The notes under the pieces: generated by a model
Database searches by the model: none
What the model saw: only the letters and a program-made list of their open reading frames with translations
What the model was told of the DNA's origin: nothing
Made by a program: the position numbers and the translations under genes
Source of the DNA: Larus michahellis
Lineage: Eukaryota; Chordata; Aves; Charadriiformes; Laridae
DNA length: 64,000 bases
NCBI RefSeq assembly: GCF_964199755.1
Contig: NC_133930.1
Location: 26,990,071-27,054,070 of the forward strand
Direction of reading: 5' to 3'
Part shown: positions 1 through 13,500 of the stretch, in pieces
Layout of the letters: each line of letters begins with the position of its first letter
Position numbering within the stretch: position 1 is the first letter of the stretch

Positions 1-3000
1 ACTGTCCAGGACTCCCTCTTAGATCTGCAGCCCAGATCTGACACTTCTCTTTCATTAAATGTACCAGCAACTGTTGAATCCTAATTTGGTTTCAGTCTTC
101 TACTATCTGGATGGCAAAACTGCATTCCAGGTATGTCACTAAAAAGTTTTGAGCCAGACATTTCTAAATCCAACCTGCAGTGAAAAAATATAAACCTGGA
201 AAAACTCTTCAGCATAGAGTCAAAAATACTCATTAAAATGTCACTTTTAGAGCTACATTACTGAATACCAATGTAATATTTAAGTTAAATTATTGCACGT
301 TTCCAATATGCTCAATTATCTTCACTGACTATTTGAGGCAGAGACGACTTACTAAATAAGAGTGTCCAATGACTTTCTGCATGCAGAGATGAGTTCCCAT
401 TATTTCACTGGCCTGAATATTGCTGGCCCAAACAGGGCACATTCATGGAAAAGATCATTACAAAAAGAAATTGCTCCATCCCTCTTGAGGAACACATGCT
501 CCCAAACACAGAGAAAATTATACTTACACAAGATTTTTTCTGCTACAGTTATAATCACAATCATAACTTCATCCCACTCCCAATCTGGTAACTCTCCAGT
601 TATGTCCATACTCCCATATTTCTAGTATAGATGGTATTATTTATTTTCTCTTCATTCCTAAAGTTTCATACAGCCTTTCACAAGTCATTTCAAAATTTCC
701 CAGTTATCACCCAACATACTAACTAGAGAACCACACCGTCAAGGACTTTTAACCCGAACTGGTTTACTTTAAACACAAGTCAAAACTAAATAAACAAGCT
801 GTAAAAAAAGGCAAATGTGACAAAAATCTAACAAAGATTCCAGTCAAGGAACATCTTTAAGTATATGAATAAGTCTGATACCTATTCAGCAAAGTCTGGG
901 GTCCTTTAAGCATATGTTTAAGCTAAACCGTCCCCAGCATGATATAAAAATTTGTTCAAATTCTTTCCAAAGTTAGTGATACAAGTAATTTGCATTATTA
1001 TCATTTTTTGCAATTTTCCATTTAAGGCAGGTGATAAAAGGGGAGGCAGAGATTAACTTGATACACACAGCATGAGATGTGCTTTTGCAAGTGCAGAACC
1101 TCAGCATGTTCTTCTTTAAATTTTTCCCATTCATGCATTCAAATTATTATCAGATGGAAGACTGGTCACATATGTGAGCATGCTAGAAAATAAACAAAAA
1201 CCTTCCTAAAGATTCATTTTACAATTCATTTAAATGCTTCAGCCAAGCAATCATCACTTAGTTGGCTTCATACATCACAGAAGCTGACAAAGCCAATTTT
1301 GAGAAGACAACTAAGCCTCAAGAAGAAATGCTGCTTCCAACCACTGTTTACAAGAAAGGTATTAGACACTGGGTTGCGGCATTGATTTGACTGAAGAGCA
1401 GCTGACCGCTATCCAAGAATCAAGTGGAAACTAACAAATTAATTCCTACACAAACTTATTTCAAAACTTCATTTCTCAGCGCTAATATTAGAGTTTTCTT
1501 TAGTTAACATTCTGTTACCACTTCCCTTCCATTAGAAAAAGAAAGACAGTTGCATGACAGGACTGTACATGTATTTCACACAGTAAAAATCAGGTTTTGG
1601 ATGGATTTCAAAAACCAGTAATATCCCATGAAAGGCTGAAAGCAGTAACACCTTGGATACTGCATTTTCACCAGACCTTTTCTTCTTTCATTAAAAGCAA
1701 GAAGAATCTTCTGGTGTATTTGCAGCTTCTTTTTCCTTTTTAGCTCTTCTACCACAACAGGAATGTCAGAGTTGCAGTCATGAAAGAAACCCGTAAGTAC
1801 ACACTGTTATATTTCAGTGATTTAAGAAATATCACTTGAATGTCTTTATGGAAGCAGAAATGCTGAATAAGATTTACATAAAAGGTTTGCATATGTTAGT
1901 ACTGAGAAGCAAAAATGAAACCAATATACTAATATCCTGCCCAGAATTTGGATGACAATGTCCTTTAGTTACTACTGTCTATTTTTCTCAAATCCTTCCT
2001 GTCACTTTTGTATTTTAACCAATTCTGTACCTACAAAGGAAGAATCTTCTAAGTATTTTTCTCCATTACTGGTTGAAAATTTAGCCTTCCACCCCAAGTA
2101 TAGAATAAGACTACAAACAAAAAAGCATATTGAATTTACACACCTGTGAAATGGGCATTCAGTTCTTCATCTAAATGTCCATAAATGTTGATGTCTTCTA
2201 CTAACATAACATTTTCCACCATTGGATTATTTTAAGAAGCACAGGTTTAAAGTAGTTAAAAATGTCAGCATGGCTGTAGGTTCACGGCATAATTGGCACG
2301 CTTGCAATTTTTTACACACAACCTTTTAAGAAAGAATTTTTGACATTTTCACTTTATTTGGACACTACCACAAGTGATATAATTCACATCTCTAAAGTCT
2401 CATTTTGATGTTCTTCCCCAGTTTTCCCCTGGTAACTGATGAGCTGACTCCTGGCACTTCTATTTCAAATTTCTCATTCCGGGCTGTCAAACAGAAAACC
2501 CCATCTAGTGCACCTTTTATTGAAAAAGAAATAGCATATGCAGCTGCTTCTTTCTGGACAGGACGAATGATATGCTGTATTAGAATAAATGATGTTCTTT
2601 GTCAAAAAATATTTTTTAGGTTTACTGAAACGCAAAATCAACAGTGTATTAAAAATAAAAGTTGCAAGAGCAAAAAAGATTATATATTACAATTGAGATT
2701 AGCTCACACAGAGCTATGGGGAACACATTGATGAAGTGAATTCCAGCCCCCATTCTGTTTCCAGGTGCGTGCATGTGTGTGTGTGTGCGTGTATGCACAC
2801 ACGGGCATGCACACACGGGCATGCAAGATTAATTTCTGAACAGGAAATGGCAGGGAGAGAAAACAGCTTTTGTTCCCCGAAGCTGGCTCCTGCTGCTGCA
2901 ATCAGCGCAGGCTTTCGTAACACATACAAGTATATACACACACTGCTGGGAGAAAAGCTTTTAGCATTCTGGTCCCTTCTTTTGATTTCCAACCAAAAAT

Positions 3001-6000
3001 AAGTGAGAAATGAGGCAAGGGGGGGAAACAGAGGGAGAAAGAAAGGAAAGATTGGAGGCTCAACACTTTGTTTGCAATTTATACCAAATCATGTTTATCT
3101 TTACAATTCCAAAATAATGGTGGCATATTGCCAATGAAAAACAAAACTGTTGCTTCTGACACATTTTATGGATCAGACTTTGGGTATTACACCATCAGAG
3201 AACCAAAGATCATCCTGAATGCTTAAGTAGCAAACCTTACTTGCTGTAAAGTTGGCATGATTTTTGTTACAGAATTTCCTTCAATGTAGGGGAACATAAG
3301 AGGGCATTTGACAGTCTGGCTGTCAAAAGTATATGGCTGGAAAGTTCATGTCCCTCAGTACCAAAGTATTTTTTAGCTGTCAACAGCAGATCCACAGTGG
3401 CTGTCACAGCTGGACGCAACTTGGAATGGCCCATTATATCTTTAGATGGACCACAAGGTAAATGGGGACTTGGGCAGCCTGAGAGTTGAGACAGAGAGAA
3501 TAAGTGTCACGCAAAGTCACCTTCCACAGGTGCTCAGAACACAAACAGGAAGGCTGACTACCTGGGTCAGGATTTGTAATGTGAAACTTTAACCCTTGTA
3601 TATGTATTTGATGGCATTTCTTGACAAGTACAGCATAGTTCAACTATTATACACATGCAATATTTCCTAATCTTAAATGGCTCTATGATGTTATTTGTAT
3701 GGTTTTCATTGCTTTCTCCTTACAGCAATTATCAGAGGGTTTGCAATGCGGATTGAGACATTTAGATAGGTACTCTTTTGAAGGCTATATTTAGAGGGGT
3801 TTTTTCACTGCACAGACTTCAGCCAGCAGCATCACTTTCTGTCACACCAGAAGTGAAGTACTTAACTCCGTTGTGGATTTCATTGTGAATAGAGAAAAAT
3901 CAAAATTTTCTCACTAATTTCTGTCACATGCTTCCACATGAAAACTGTTGAAAGAGTAAAAGCCTCTAAAGCAAAGGACCAAAAATTGAGGTCTATGGTG
4001 CCTATGCAAACTTGATCTGAGCATTTGTATGAAAATAATCAATTACATTCCTATTCTCCTGTTTCTTATACACAGTGCCTATCCCATTCCACACCAAATG
4101 GATTATACTTATTTAGTAATCATCTATTTGGTTTTCTCTACGTTGTTCAGTGCACGACCCTAAATCTAATCTACACCATTCCACTCCAACATTTCTCTGA
4201 TGTCCAGATCAGTATTATCTGTTGATTTTTTTTCAGTATAGTCATTACTTTAATATCTAAGTGTTTTGTACAAATTAAGGTCTCAATTCAAGTGCCTAAA
4301 TATAGATGTCTAGTGCTATTCTATAGAAAACATGAGCTGCCTGCACAAGGCTGCCATATGACACAGGATCTACAGTGCAAGTAGTGCAAGTTTACACTAT
4401 CACAAATGCCTATGTTCATGCAACCGATCTAAACTTTGTAAAGCTTATTTTCATGATACTCCACCCCCTTACTACAGTCCCCCTCTGCATTCATTGTGAA
4501 GTTTCCAATTCGTGCAATAAATGAGGCAGAATCCTACAAACCCTAGGTCTCCGTCTACAGCACAATTTCAACAATTATCTGGAAAAAACAGAACATGAGT
4601 CTGGTATTAAAGACTGTAGTACGGATTATCTGCAAAGTGGAGGTCATATTGTTTTCAGGTTTTTCTTAGGGGGTGGGAGAGTTGCAATCTCATCTTTTGT
4701 ACCTTTGCGAGATTTTAATAAAGAAAATACATACACAAACTTATTTTAATGGAAGAAAACTGAAAATCCAAAATCCTGCGTAAACTATTTTAGTAACACC
4801 TCTGTGAGTCACACCTGTGCCACTTAAACAGAGTAACCTCAGACAGGCAGTCGTTCTCTTAAGTATCTCAGTGTGTTCCACAAATATCTCCATATTTGAA
4901 CATAGGAATTGAATTTTTCACTACCATTTCACAAGACAGAGACAAATTTTCTTCAATGGATGTATATTTTTCAACCAATTCCTCTAAATTTGGACCTTTT
5001 GCATTATTCCCTTCAATAAGTCCTTGCCCTAGACCCAGTCTGGCTCTTATTCTCTTTGTTTAATGCCTCTGGTACCCAGGGTCCTCCTCACAGTCCAAGT
5101 CTTCTCATCCAGGCAGACTTTTTTCAACCTCACTCAAGTCCCGGAGTGCAATGTCATTTCTAGTTGCCCTTAGTCCTTGCCCTCGGTCTCTGTAATTAAT
5201 TAAATCTAATTCTTTCCATCCTCTCTCTCTACATTGGTGCAGACCATGACCTGCAGGTTGACTTACCAGCTTGACATTGGATCTGCCTTGTCGCCATTCA
5301 CTTGCATGGTGACCTGGACTCTTGGTTGAAATTGGCTATCATCTTCTGGCCTTCCCTGCTCACCTCACTGGGGGCAGTGGGATGGGGCCTCGGCTGGCAA
5401 GGGAGTGCCCTGCCATCCATGTTATTGCCCTTGGCTCCTCGCTCCTTAGGAACCTGTCAGACTGACTGCTCTATATGGTGCAGGTGCCAACACCTAGGTA
5501 AGGAAGAGGTGAGGAACACCAGTTCCAATGCCCAGCCTCAACCTGCTGCAGGGCAGGCGAGAGCATCACTGAGAGATTGCAGCAGACAAAATTGCTCTGC
5601 CTGAATATGTCATGCATGGCCGTGTCAGCACTAGAAGCTATGTGAAACTGAAGCATGCCCTGACAGACCAGGATTTGCAATTTGTGTTGAGTAATACTAA
5701 AAGACCTGTGCATATGCAAATTAGAATCCTTCGTGGATTTATATAAACTGAATGTTATAAGAACAAAATAAGTGTATCTTTGACTGAAAGGCTGCTCTTA
5801 CAGAGAATTTCAATACCCTCTCAAAAGCCATAGGAATGGCAGATTAAAGAACTTTTATTTACCCTTACGTTAAGCAATGTGGAAAGGCACTTTTTTGCTA
5901 TCTTATTCCTAAGAATGGCTGAAAACAAATATAATATTGAAGTAAACAAGCTATAAAAAGCTTCTAGACCAAAAAATCAAAATCTGGGGCAATTAAAAGC

Positions 6001-6495
6001 AACATAGGAAACAGTGAACAATTTTAGAAAAGGTAACAGTACCACTACCAAATACTATATTGAAAACCCTGAACAAATGGGAATATTATTGTAGGAGCCA
6101 GACTCTGTTCTCCATACATGGAACATTCTATTGTGTGCCTACGACAGTCAGTTACTTGGCGCAAATAAAATGGCACACGGTATTACAAGCTGATACATCT
6201 GTGTAATTTGGTTGATTGAATAAAATGCTATGCTGCTATATTGAAGTGTTTTAAGAAACAGGACTTACAATTCAAGATTTTATTGTACTACAGCTATAGT
6301 ATTGGTACATACATACTATATAGATAATAAATTCTAATTGAGGTGCTTTTCAGAGATTTACCTTTCAACATTAATAATCCTTTAAAGCTATTTTCCTCTC
6401 AAATTGTGCATTTTTGTTAGGCATTATGTGTATTAAAGCATAAAATGAAAGTATTTTTTAAAAAGGAGCTTTGATCCCTAAGATGTCAGTATTAT
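1..6495. other. Intergenic sequence, no gene seen
   Basis: AT-rich single-copy-looking DNA upstream of POC5. Open frames here are all short (108 codons or fewer), lack splice context and show no family resemblance that I recognise. The only structured element is the TG/CA tract near 2.8 kb. In mammals the neighbour on this side of POC5 is SV2C, hundreds of kilobases away, so a gene desert is expected. Regulatory elements cannot be excluded from one sequence alone. Confidence 0.7.
2764..2825. repeat. TG/CA microsatellite with inverted halves
   Basis: A TG-rich run (2770-2792) is followed directly by a CA-rich run containing two copies of a 14-base unit, roughly GCACACACGGGCAT. The two halves are partly complementary, so the tract could fold back or adopt Z-DNA. 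It is a simple repeat and not coding, although it is open in several frames. Confidence 0.85.
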
Positions 6496-7520
6496 GGCTT
6501 GATGTCCAAGTGTTATGCCAGTGTTATTGGCTCGATGTCCAAATGGTGAGCAGTGATAAGTGGCATTCCTCAAGGGTTGATAATGGAACCGGTGTTTTTT
6601 AACACCTTTGTTGGTGACATGGACAGTGGGATTGAGTGCACCCTCAGCAAGTCTGCCAACACCAGGCTGTGTGGTGCAGTTGACACACTGGAGGGAAAGG
6701 ATGGCATCTAGAGGGACCTGGACAGGCTTGAAAGGTGGGCCCATGCAAACCTCATGAAGTTCAACAAGGGCAAGTGCAAGGGTCTGTATGTGGGTCGGGG
6801 CAATCCCAAGCACAAAGACAGGCTGGGTGGAGAATGGCTTGAGAGCAGCCCTGAGGAGAAGGACTTGGGGGTGTTGGTGGATGAGAAGCTCAACATGAGC
6901 CGGCAATGTGTACTTGCAGCCCAGAAAGCCAACCACATCCTGGGCTGCATCAGAAGTGTGGCCAGCAGGTCGACGGAGGTGATTCTGACCCTCTACTATG
7001 CTCTCATGAGACCCCACCTGGGGTACTGCATCCAGCCCTGGGGCCCCCAACATAAGAAGGACATGGACCTGGTGGAACAGGTCCAGAAGAAGGCCACCAA
7101 AATGATCAGAGGGCTGGAGCACCTCCCCTGTGAGGACAGGCTGAGAGAGTTGGGGTTGTTCAGCCTGGAGAAGAGAAGGCTCCAGGGAGACCTTATAGCA
7201 GGGGGCCTACAGGAAAGGTGGGGAGGGACTCTTTATCAGGGAGTGTACTGATAGGACAAGGGGTAACAGTTTTAAACTGAAGGAGGGTAGATTTAGATTA
7301 GATACTAGGGAGAAATTCTTTACTCTGAGAGTGGTGCGACACTGGAACAGGTTTCCCAGAGAAGCTGTGGATGCGCCATCCCTGGCAGTGTTCAAGGCCA
7401 GGCTGGATGGGGCTTTGAGCAACCTGGTCTAGTGGGAGGAGTCCCTGCCCATGGCAGGGGGGTTGGAACTAGATGATCTGTAAGGTCCCTTCCAACCCAA
7501 GCCATTCTATGATTCCGTGA
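6496..7520 (+). mobile_element. CR1 LINE, 5'-truncated 3' end (copy A)
   Basis: This is the 3' portion of a CR1 non-LTR retrotransposon in + orientation. It contains the end of the reverse transcriptase ORF (about 6600-7430 in broken frames) and the short 3' end ATTCTATGATTCCGTGA typical of CR1. A 165-codon open segment (6754-7251) reads as the RT C-terminal region. The RT catalytic FADD position is mutated (reads SANT around 6651-6662), so the copy is dead. The first bases, GGCTYGATGTCCAA, occur twice 33 nt apart (6496 and 6529), so the 5' border could be either. The antisense frame at 6478-7122 is a shadow. Confidence 0.95.
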
Positions 7521-10500
7521 TTTACCTCTAGGACAGGAATAAATAGGAGCATAAACTTTGTATTTGTGCTGGTATTTCTGGAACTACACATGTTATGAAG
7601 GCTCTCTTGCAATTTGACAAAGGAATACTTCTTATGTTAAATTTCAGACAGCAGCATCTTGCACATTCAATGCATACCTATGCATTGTTCCTCAGTTTTT
7701 CTCCGAAACTACAAACTACAAACCTGAAAATTTATTACATATATAGATATTGAAGGCTTATATGCAAACTAAAATAAAATCAGAAGCTCATCTCAATGGA
7801 AATTACATAAAAATCAACTTTAACCTTCAGTTGCCAGTGTTTTTTTACATATAGTATATATATGGATGCTACTTTATATTAAGTATATCATTCATTTCCA
7901 CAGACAAAATGGCTGATCCATGTAACACGTATATTTAGTGGAATTTTCTCTTTGCCTAGGACTGAACCTCATTAATTGTACAAGAAAATAATATGAAATA
8001 TTTCACATCTATAGTAGGCTAAGACCATGCTAAGATGGCTCACAATAGCCCTTTAAGCTGATCGTTTGATCACTGACCATGTCCAATCCCCTATTCATTA
8101 CTCTAATATACAGGTTCAGATCATCTATCTGAATCATATTTTCTAACAGTATATAAACCCACATCTCCCTTGTCTTTCTTAAACTACTACCCCAGCACCA
8201 ATAAATGAAGCCTCCAGTACATAGTACACCTGTCTACTGTGTAATACATGCTTTTTTCACTCTCGGTCCTTTCCATTTCACCCAAATACACACCAAGTAT
8301 AGTTGGTTTCACGTTGCTATCCAATTTCTAATTAAATTAATTTGTTATACAAAAAAGGAAGAATAGGGCAGATAATTACTATGTCTGTTTCACAGTCAAA
8401 CCATGCTGCAAATTAAATGCCTTGAAATCAAAGCTTACTTTAAAAGGACACTGTCAAAATATTTTCATAAAATAGGCTTTTTTCTTTTTTTATAAAGAAT
8501 TTAATACTGAAAATTGAAATCTATTTCTTCACCAAACTTCTGTCTTTCCTCCATGTATATACACTGCATGTTCCTGTATGGTTCCTCAGGAATAATAGCT
8601 TGCTGGCAGGTATTCATTCTTTTTAGAAAACACCAGAAAAGCATTTATTTTGGGAAGAAAAGAATAGGTAGATATTGCAGTTTGATTGTGCTTGTTTTTA
8701 TAAAAAGAGGAATACCTATGGCAATTCCCCATATATTATCTTTAGAGCTCCTTTCCATTCTGTAATAGCCGATACTCCTCAAGGCGGAATCCAACACCAA
8801 TTCCAGGGACTCCCTGGTGCCTTGAAAGGAACAGGCTACATTTCCATGAATCCCAGCAGCTTAATGCAGGAACAGGATGCCCCAGGGTGCTCTCTTGTCC
8901 AGCACCTTACCATTCAGCATCAGATTCTTGCTCTCTTGAAACTTCCTGCAATTATTTTTCCACTAACCCTTGCGTATTTTCTCTTTCAGATTAAGACAAG
9001 AAGTTAAAGCTGGTTGTAACAACACTGCATGAATTTATTGTCCAGCAGGTTGTGGAAAAGTCAGCCTACACAAAAGACCAAAGACCTCAAGCCATATTAT
9101 GCAAGATGTGGAGCTCATTATAGCTCTGACACTATTAGACTAAGCCTATTAACTACAGAACACATTGGTGTTATTTCAGTAAAACAATTAAAGATTTGAA
9201 CTCTATGGGACTAGCCCATTGAAACCAAACTAACTCGCTTACTCATTTCAGGTCAAATATATGAATAAGCTGGGGCTAAAATGGTAATCAGATCAACATT
9301 TCTGATGAAACTCATTCTTTCAGTATTCTTCATTTGAACAGATTTATCTTACACAGCTAAATAAAAGGCAAAATACCCTAGCTTCTCTGAAGCTCTCCAC
9401 AGTATACTGCACTATCCTGAGAATAGCGTAGTTAACAGTAGAAAGAGCACGGAAAACCAGTAAAAATATACTACTTCTGCAGCTCTCTCAACTACTATGA
9501 TCAGACAGGCAGCTCAGCTGACATCTGTTTTTGAGGCGCTTCACCCCTCTGCACTGAAAACACATTGAAAACCACATAGGGCTGCAGCTTTAATCTAACA
9601 TCCTTTATTACTGTATTTATTATTTAACTTAAATCTGTCAATAAACTTATGATTTTACACCAGATTTGTGATCTGCCCTGCTGAAATCAATGGCTTTAAA
9701 GCTGTTCAAAACAGGTTTGATGTAGCAGAAAAATATCAGGCCTTCAATCTACAGAGACGACCTTTTAGATCATTAACTCCATTATCTCTGCAGCTAATAT
9801 GAAAGGCTGTATTTTTCTGGCTTGTCTTCATGGCGTGCAGATTAATCTGGTGATCAAGAATGCTAATGAGTTAATATAGGAATACTTCTTTGAGATACAG
9901 ATTTGTGAAAATCTGCTCCTCCAGGATGGGGTTGGTTTGGGGAGGTAGCTGGGGGGTGCTTTTCTGGTTTTTTAATTGGGCAAGTGAAACACTTTCAAAT
10001 TTTCCAGGGAAATTATCATCACTCTAAAGGGCAGGCAAGCATATGTTTTGCCTGGCCTGGTAAGTCTTCATGACAATTTTGCAAGGCTGCCTAAAGATTT
10101 TTCTCCCTCTCACACACACGCAATTACAGCATCACATGTAACTGGGAACAAAGACTACAGGGAACAGAGTTTAATGGACTGTGATTACTGTTCTGGAACA
10201 GATTGAACCTCTTTATAGCCTATGAGAAGATGATGTGAACTGAATTCAAACTAAGAACTGATAATGGATTTTACCGAAAGCTACACAGTTAAAAAAGACA
10301 CTCTCATAATTCATAGCCGTGGAAGGTATCTCAAAGCAAAAAGGGATTTAAAATAAATAAGAGATGTACTACGTGTAAAACAATAGACTCACATGTTTTA
10401 TCTTTATATAGTACTCTCCTTGCAAGAAAGGAAAAACAATAATATTATTTACTTTTATTTTAAATATTTTCTTTAATAGTGTTGTGTTCTGCCTTTTTTG

Positions 10501-13500
10501 CACCAACACTGTAACTGTCCCTTCTTCTTGTTGATGTAGTTCTGTTCATGTTTCTATCTAATACAAGTCCCTGCTGCTACCAGAGCAAATCAAATCAACT
10601 GTTCTTCAATCAACACTTCAAAAATAAAGCATATTTCATGTCAACCATTCTGTTTTGCTCTACTTCTTACTCCCAATCAACCATTGAGACATTTTCTTCT
10701 TTTCCCATCAGCAAGATGAGGGAAGAGGTGATTTTTCAGCTATCCATAATGATCGGTCTTGACTTGCTCACAGCATGGGGGAGGGAAGTGCCTCATCCCT
10801 GCATAAATACCTCCCTTTGTGACTGCAGACGTCATTTCTGATGTGCTGTCCTTGGTGGCTGTTTTCTTTAATCTGATATCTCTCCAAGCAGTGGAGGAGT
10901 CGGCTGCCTATTTCCGAGTAAACAGCTTCGGAATTTTATTCAGTAGATGAGAAAATCAATTTAAAATACATTTACTGTAGTACTATCTGCTTCAAATTCT
11001 ACCTTTCATAACAAGGAGGGTAACCCTGTTTGTAAATCAGAATATGCCCTATTAAATTTCTTAACGAAATGAAACTAAAAGATTAAAACAATGCATAAAA
11101 GTTGCTGTGCTGTTATCAATAGAAGTGATGAGTTAATCCATAAACATCACCAACACTACTAACAGCCCACTTTCTGATTTCTGAGACACACTTTAAATAC
11201 CATTTCACTAATGTCTGTCATAAGAACTGATCCAATACCACATTGTGCCCCAAATCTACCTGCAAACAGATGAATCTTCACGGTCCTTTTTCACTGTAAT
11301 AAAGAGGATTAGTTCTGCATATGAACAACCATTTCCATATCTCAAATTACATTCTACAAATATTTTTAAATGGGAATATTGGTGAGTTCCTAATAAGCAA
11401 GCTCAAGCTGAAGTTTTTCTAATAGATATTTTTCCTCTAACTTTGAATCCTCCTACCAGACGCCCACATTCTCCTAGTCTTTTTGTACTGCTGTGTAACA
11501 GACATCTCCACTAGAAAAGACTCAAACAATTACCTAATGGTGCAGAACTAGCATGACAGCCCTTGCTGCTGTGCACCCCATTTCAATGAGGACGTGTTTT
11601 GTATGACTCAGAATGAATCAGACTGAGGAGAGAGAACTGCACTCCCAGAAATAATAAACAGCAGCCTACAATTTGGAAGAAAGATCCTATGCTGCCTAAT
11701 CTTCATTGCCCCGCAGCTAATTGCATTGCAAGTTATATTGCACGCCTTAATAGGATACGTATGCGGATGTATGATCATGCTTCTAATAAGCTCCACAAAT
11801 ATTAATCAATACCCTTAGTTGAAAACATCAAGCCCTAATCAATCGTAACTGGGGATTAATATAAAGCTAGATGTGTTTGCAAAAGACATTAAGACATTAA
11901 GAACTCCATTCCCATACTCACCCTTCTGTCCCCACAAGCCAGGCTGGTGCCTGCCTGGGGGAGAGGGGCACATCACTTAGGAGGTACAAACCACTTCTTC
12001 CAAGTATCCAGCACAAAGGCCATCCACAATAGGTTGTGGACTTGAGGTCCTTCCACACGGTCGGTCTCAAGGCTAGCAGAATGCTTACTGCTTTAGAGGG
12101 TCAGCTGAGCTGTCCTCCCAAGTCCCCCAAAGGAACTGTGAAATTGCTACTTATTTAAGAAAGGACAGGTGCCAGGTCTTCACAGCAAAGCTACACACGT
12201 GTTATGAGGCTCTTAATAGCTTCTGCCCCTAGCCACGTGTGTGCAGTCGGGGCACAGCCCTTGGAGAGAGCTGGGGACAGGTGCTAGCAGATCCCTACCA
12301 CTCCAGTGACCTCACATGAATCTTTCCCATGGAAGTACACAACTTACAGGCAGTGTTACACCAGAACTTGGACTCTTACCTGTCATCGCAGCTGTGTAAG
12401 GTTCAACACACTCCCAAAACTGGGTAAGATTCATTTCCTACAGTGGTGATGTCAAAGTCCATGTCAGGTATACACACTGAAGGTATGTCTTACACCAGCT
12501 AAAGCTTCTACTGAGTTCTCCTGCTGATGAATGCTGCTCTTATCACATATGGCGCATCACCCCGCTCCCATCTCTTAAGCATAGATCTCCGGCAGCTGCT
12601 TTTAATCACAGAAAATCCTACTCTATTTCTTCATGAAAATGAAAAAGGAACAATCCCTTTATTAAAATGCTATCAACATATGGTACTTTCAGTAGAAAAG
12701 AAAAAGAAAAGTTATCTCAGATGATACAAAACAACAACAAAATTACTGCATTCTCATATCATGTTCCTTTTTTTTCCTCCATAATCCTCCATTATTTACT
12801 TTCTGCTTTGGTTTGTCTAGCTTTTTCTTGCATATATTGATGCTTCTAAGATCAATGGCTATTTAATCTGCTTCCTTCTTACATTTATTTAGACATCTCC
12901 TTTTGTTCCATTTTTTGTATAATGACAATTTTCATATATTTTTAGAAGAAAAAAGTTTTTGTAGATCAAATTTTAACAATCCACCATGAAAGGCAATTAA
13001 CCTCTGTAAAGTCACCAAGTCCAGTTCCTTCACTTTTAGGAAGAAGTCCAATATTTAAAATCACTGCACACAACCAAAAATCCTTGAGATGTCCTGTACT
13101 GCACCATCGTACGGTCAACTGCATTTGTTTAAAAGATCTGAAAGTACTGCAGTACTCCTTAACTTTTCAAAAAAAGGATTACATTCCCTGAGGCAGTGTC
13201 TCAGGGGTATCACAGCTGCATAGTTTTCCTAAACAACTTCATTTATTTGTGTTTTCAGTTCACCACCTTTGGCCATGAACAAAATGCCAACACCTTATTC
13301 CCTAGGGCTGGAATCTCAGGAAAGGCTTCCCCGAAAGATTTCAGCTTTCCACAGGACAAAAAGAAGGCATGAACACATTTCTTTGCCAGCTTTACTCCAA
13401 CACTTAATTAATTTCAACAATTTAAATGTCAGCATTTTCTCATTTCCAAAGGTGGAAAAAAGCTGAATATACAGGATAAATTATCTCAGCAGTCAGCAGC

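Noticed and set aside
6478..7122. 214-codon - strand frame
   Set aside because: It is the antisense shadow of CR1 copy A; similar antisense frames occur opposite copies B and C.
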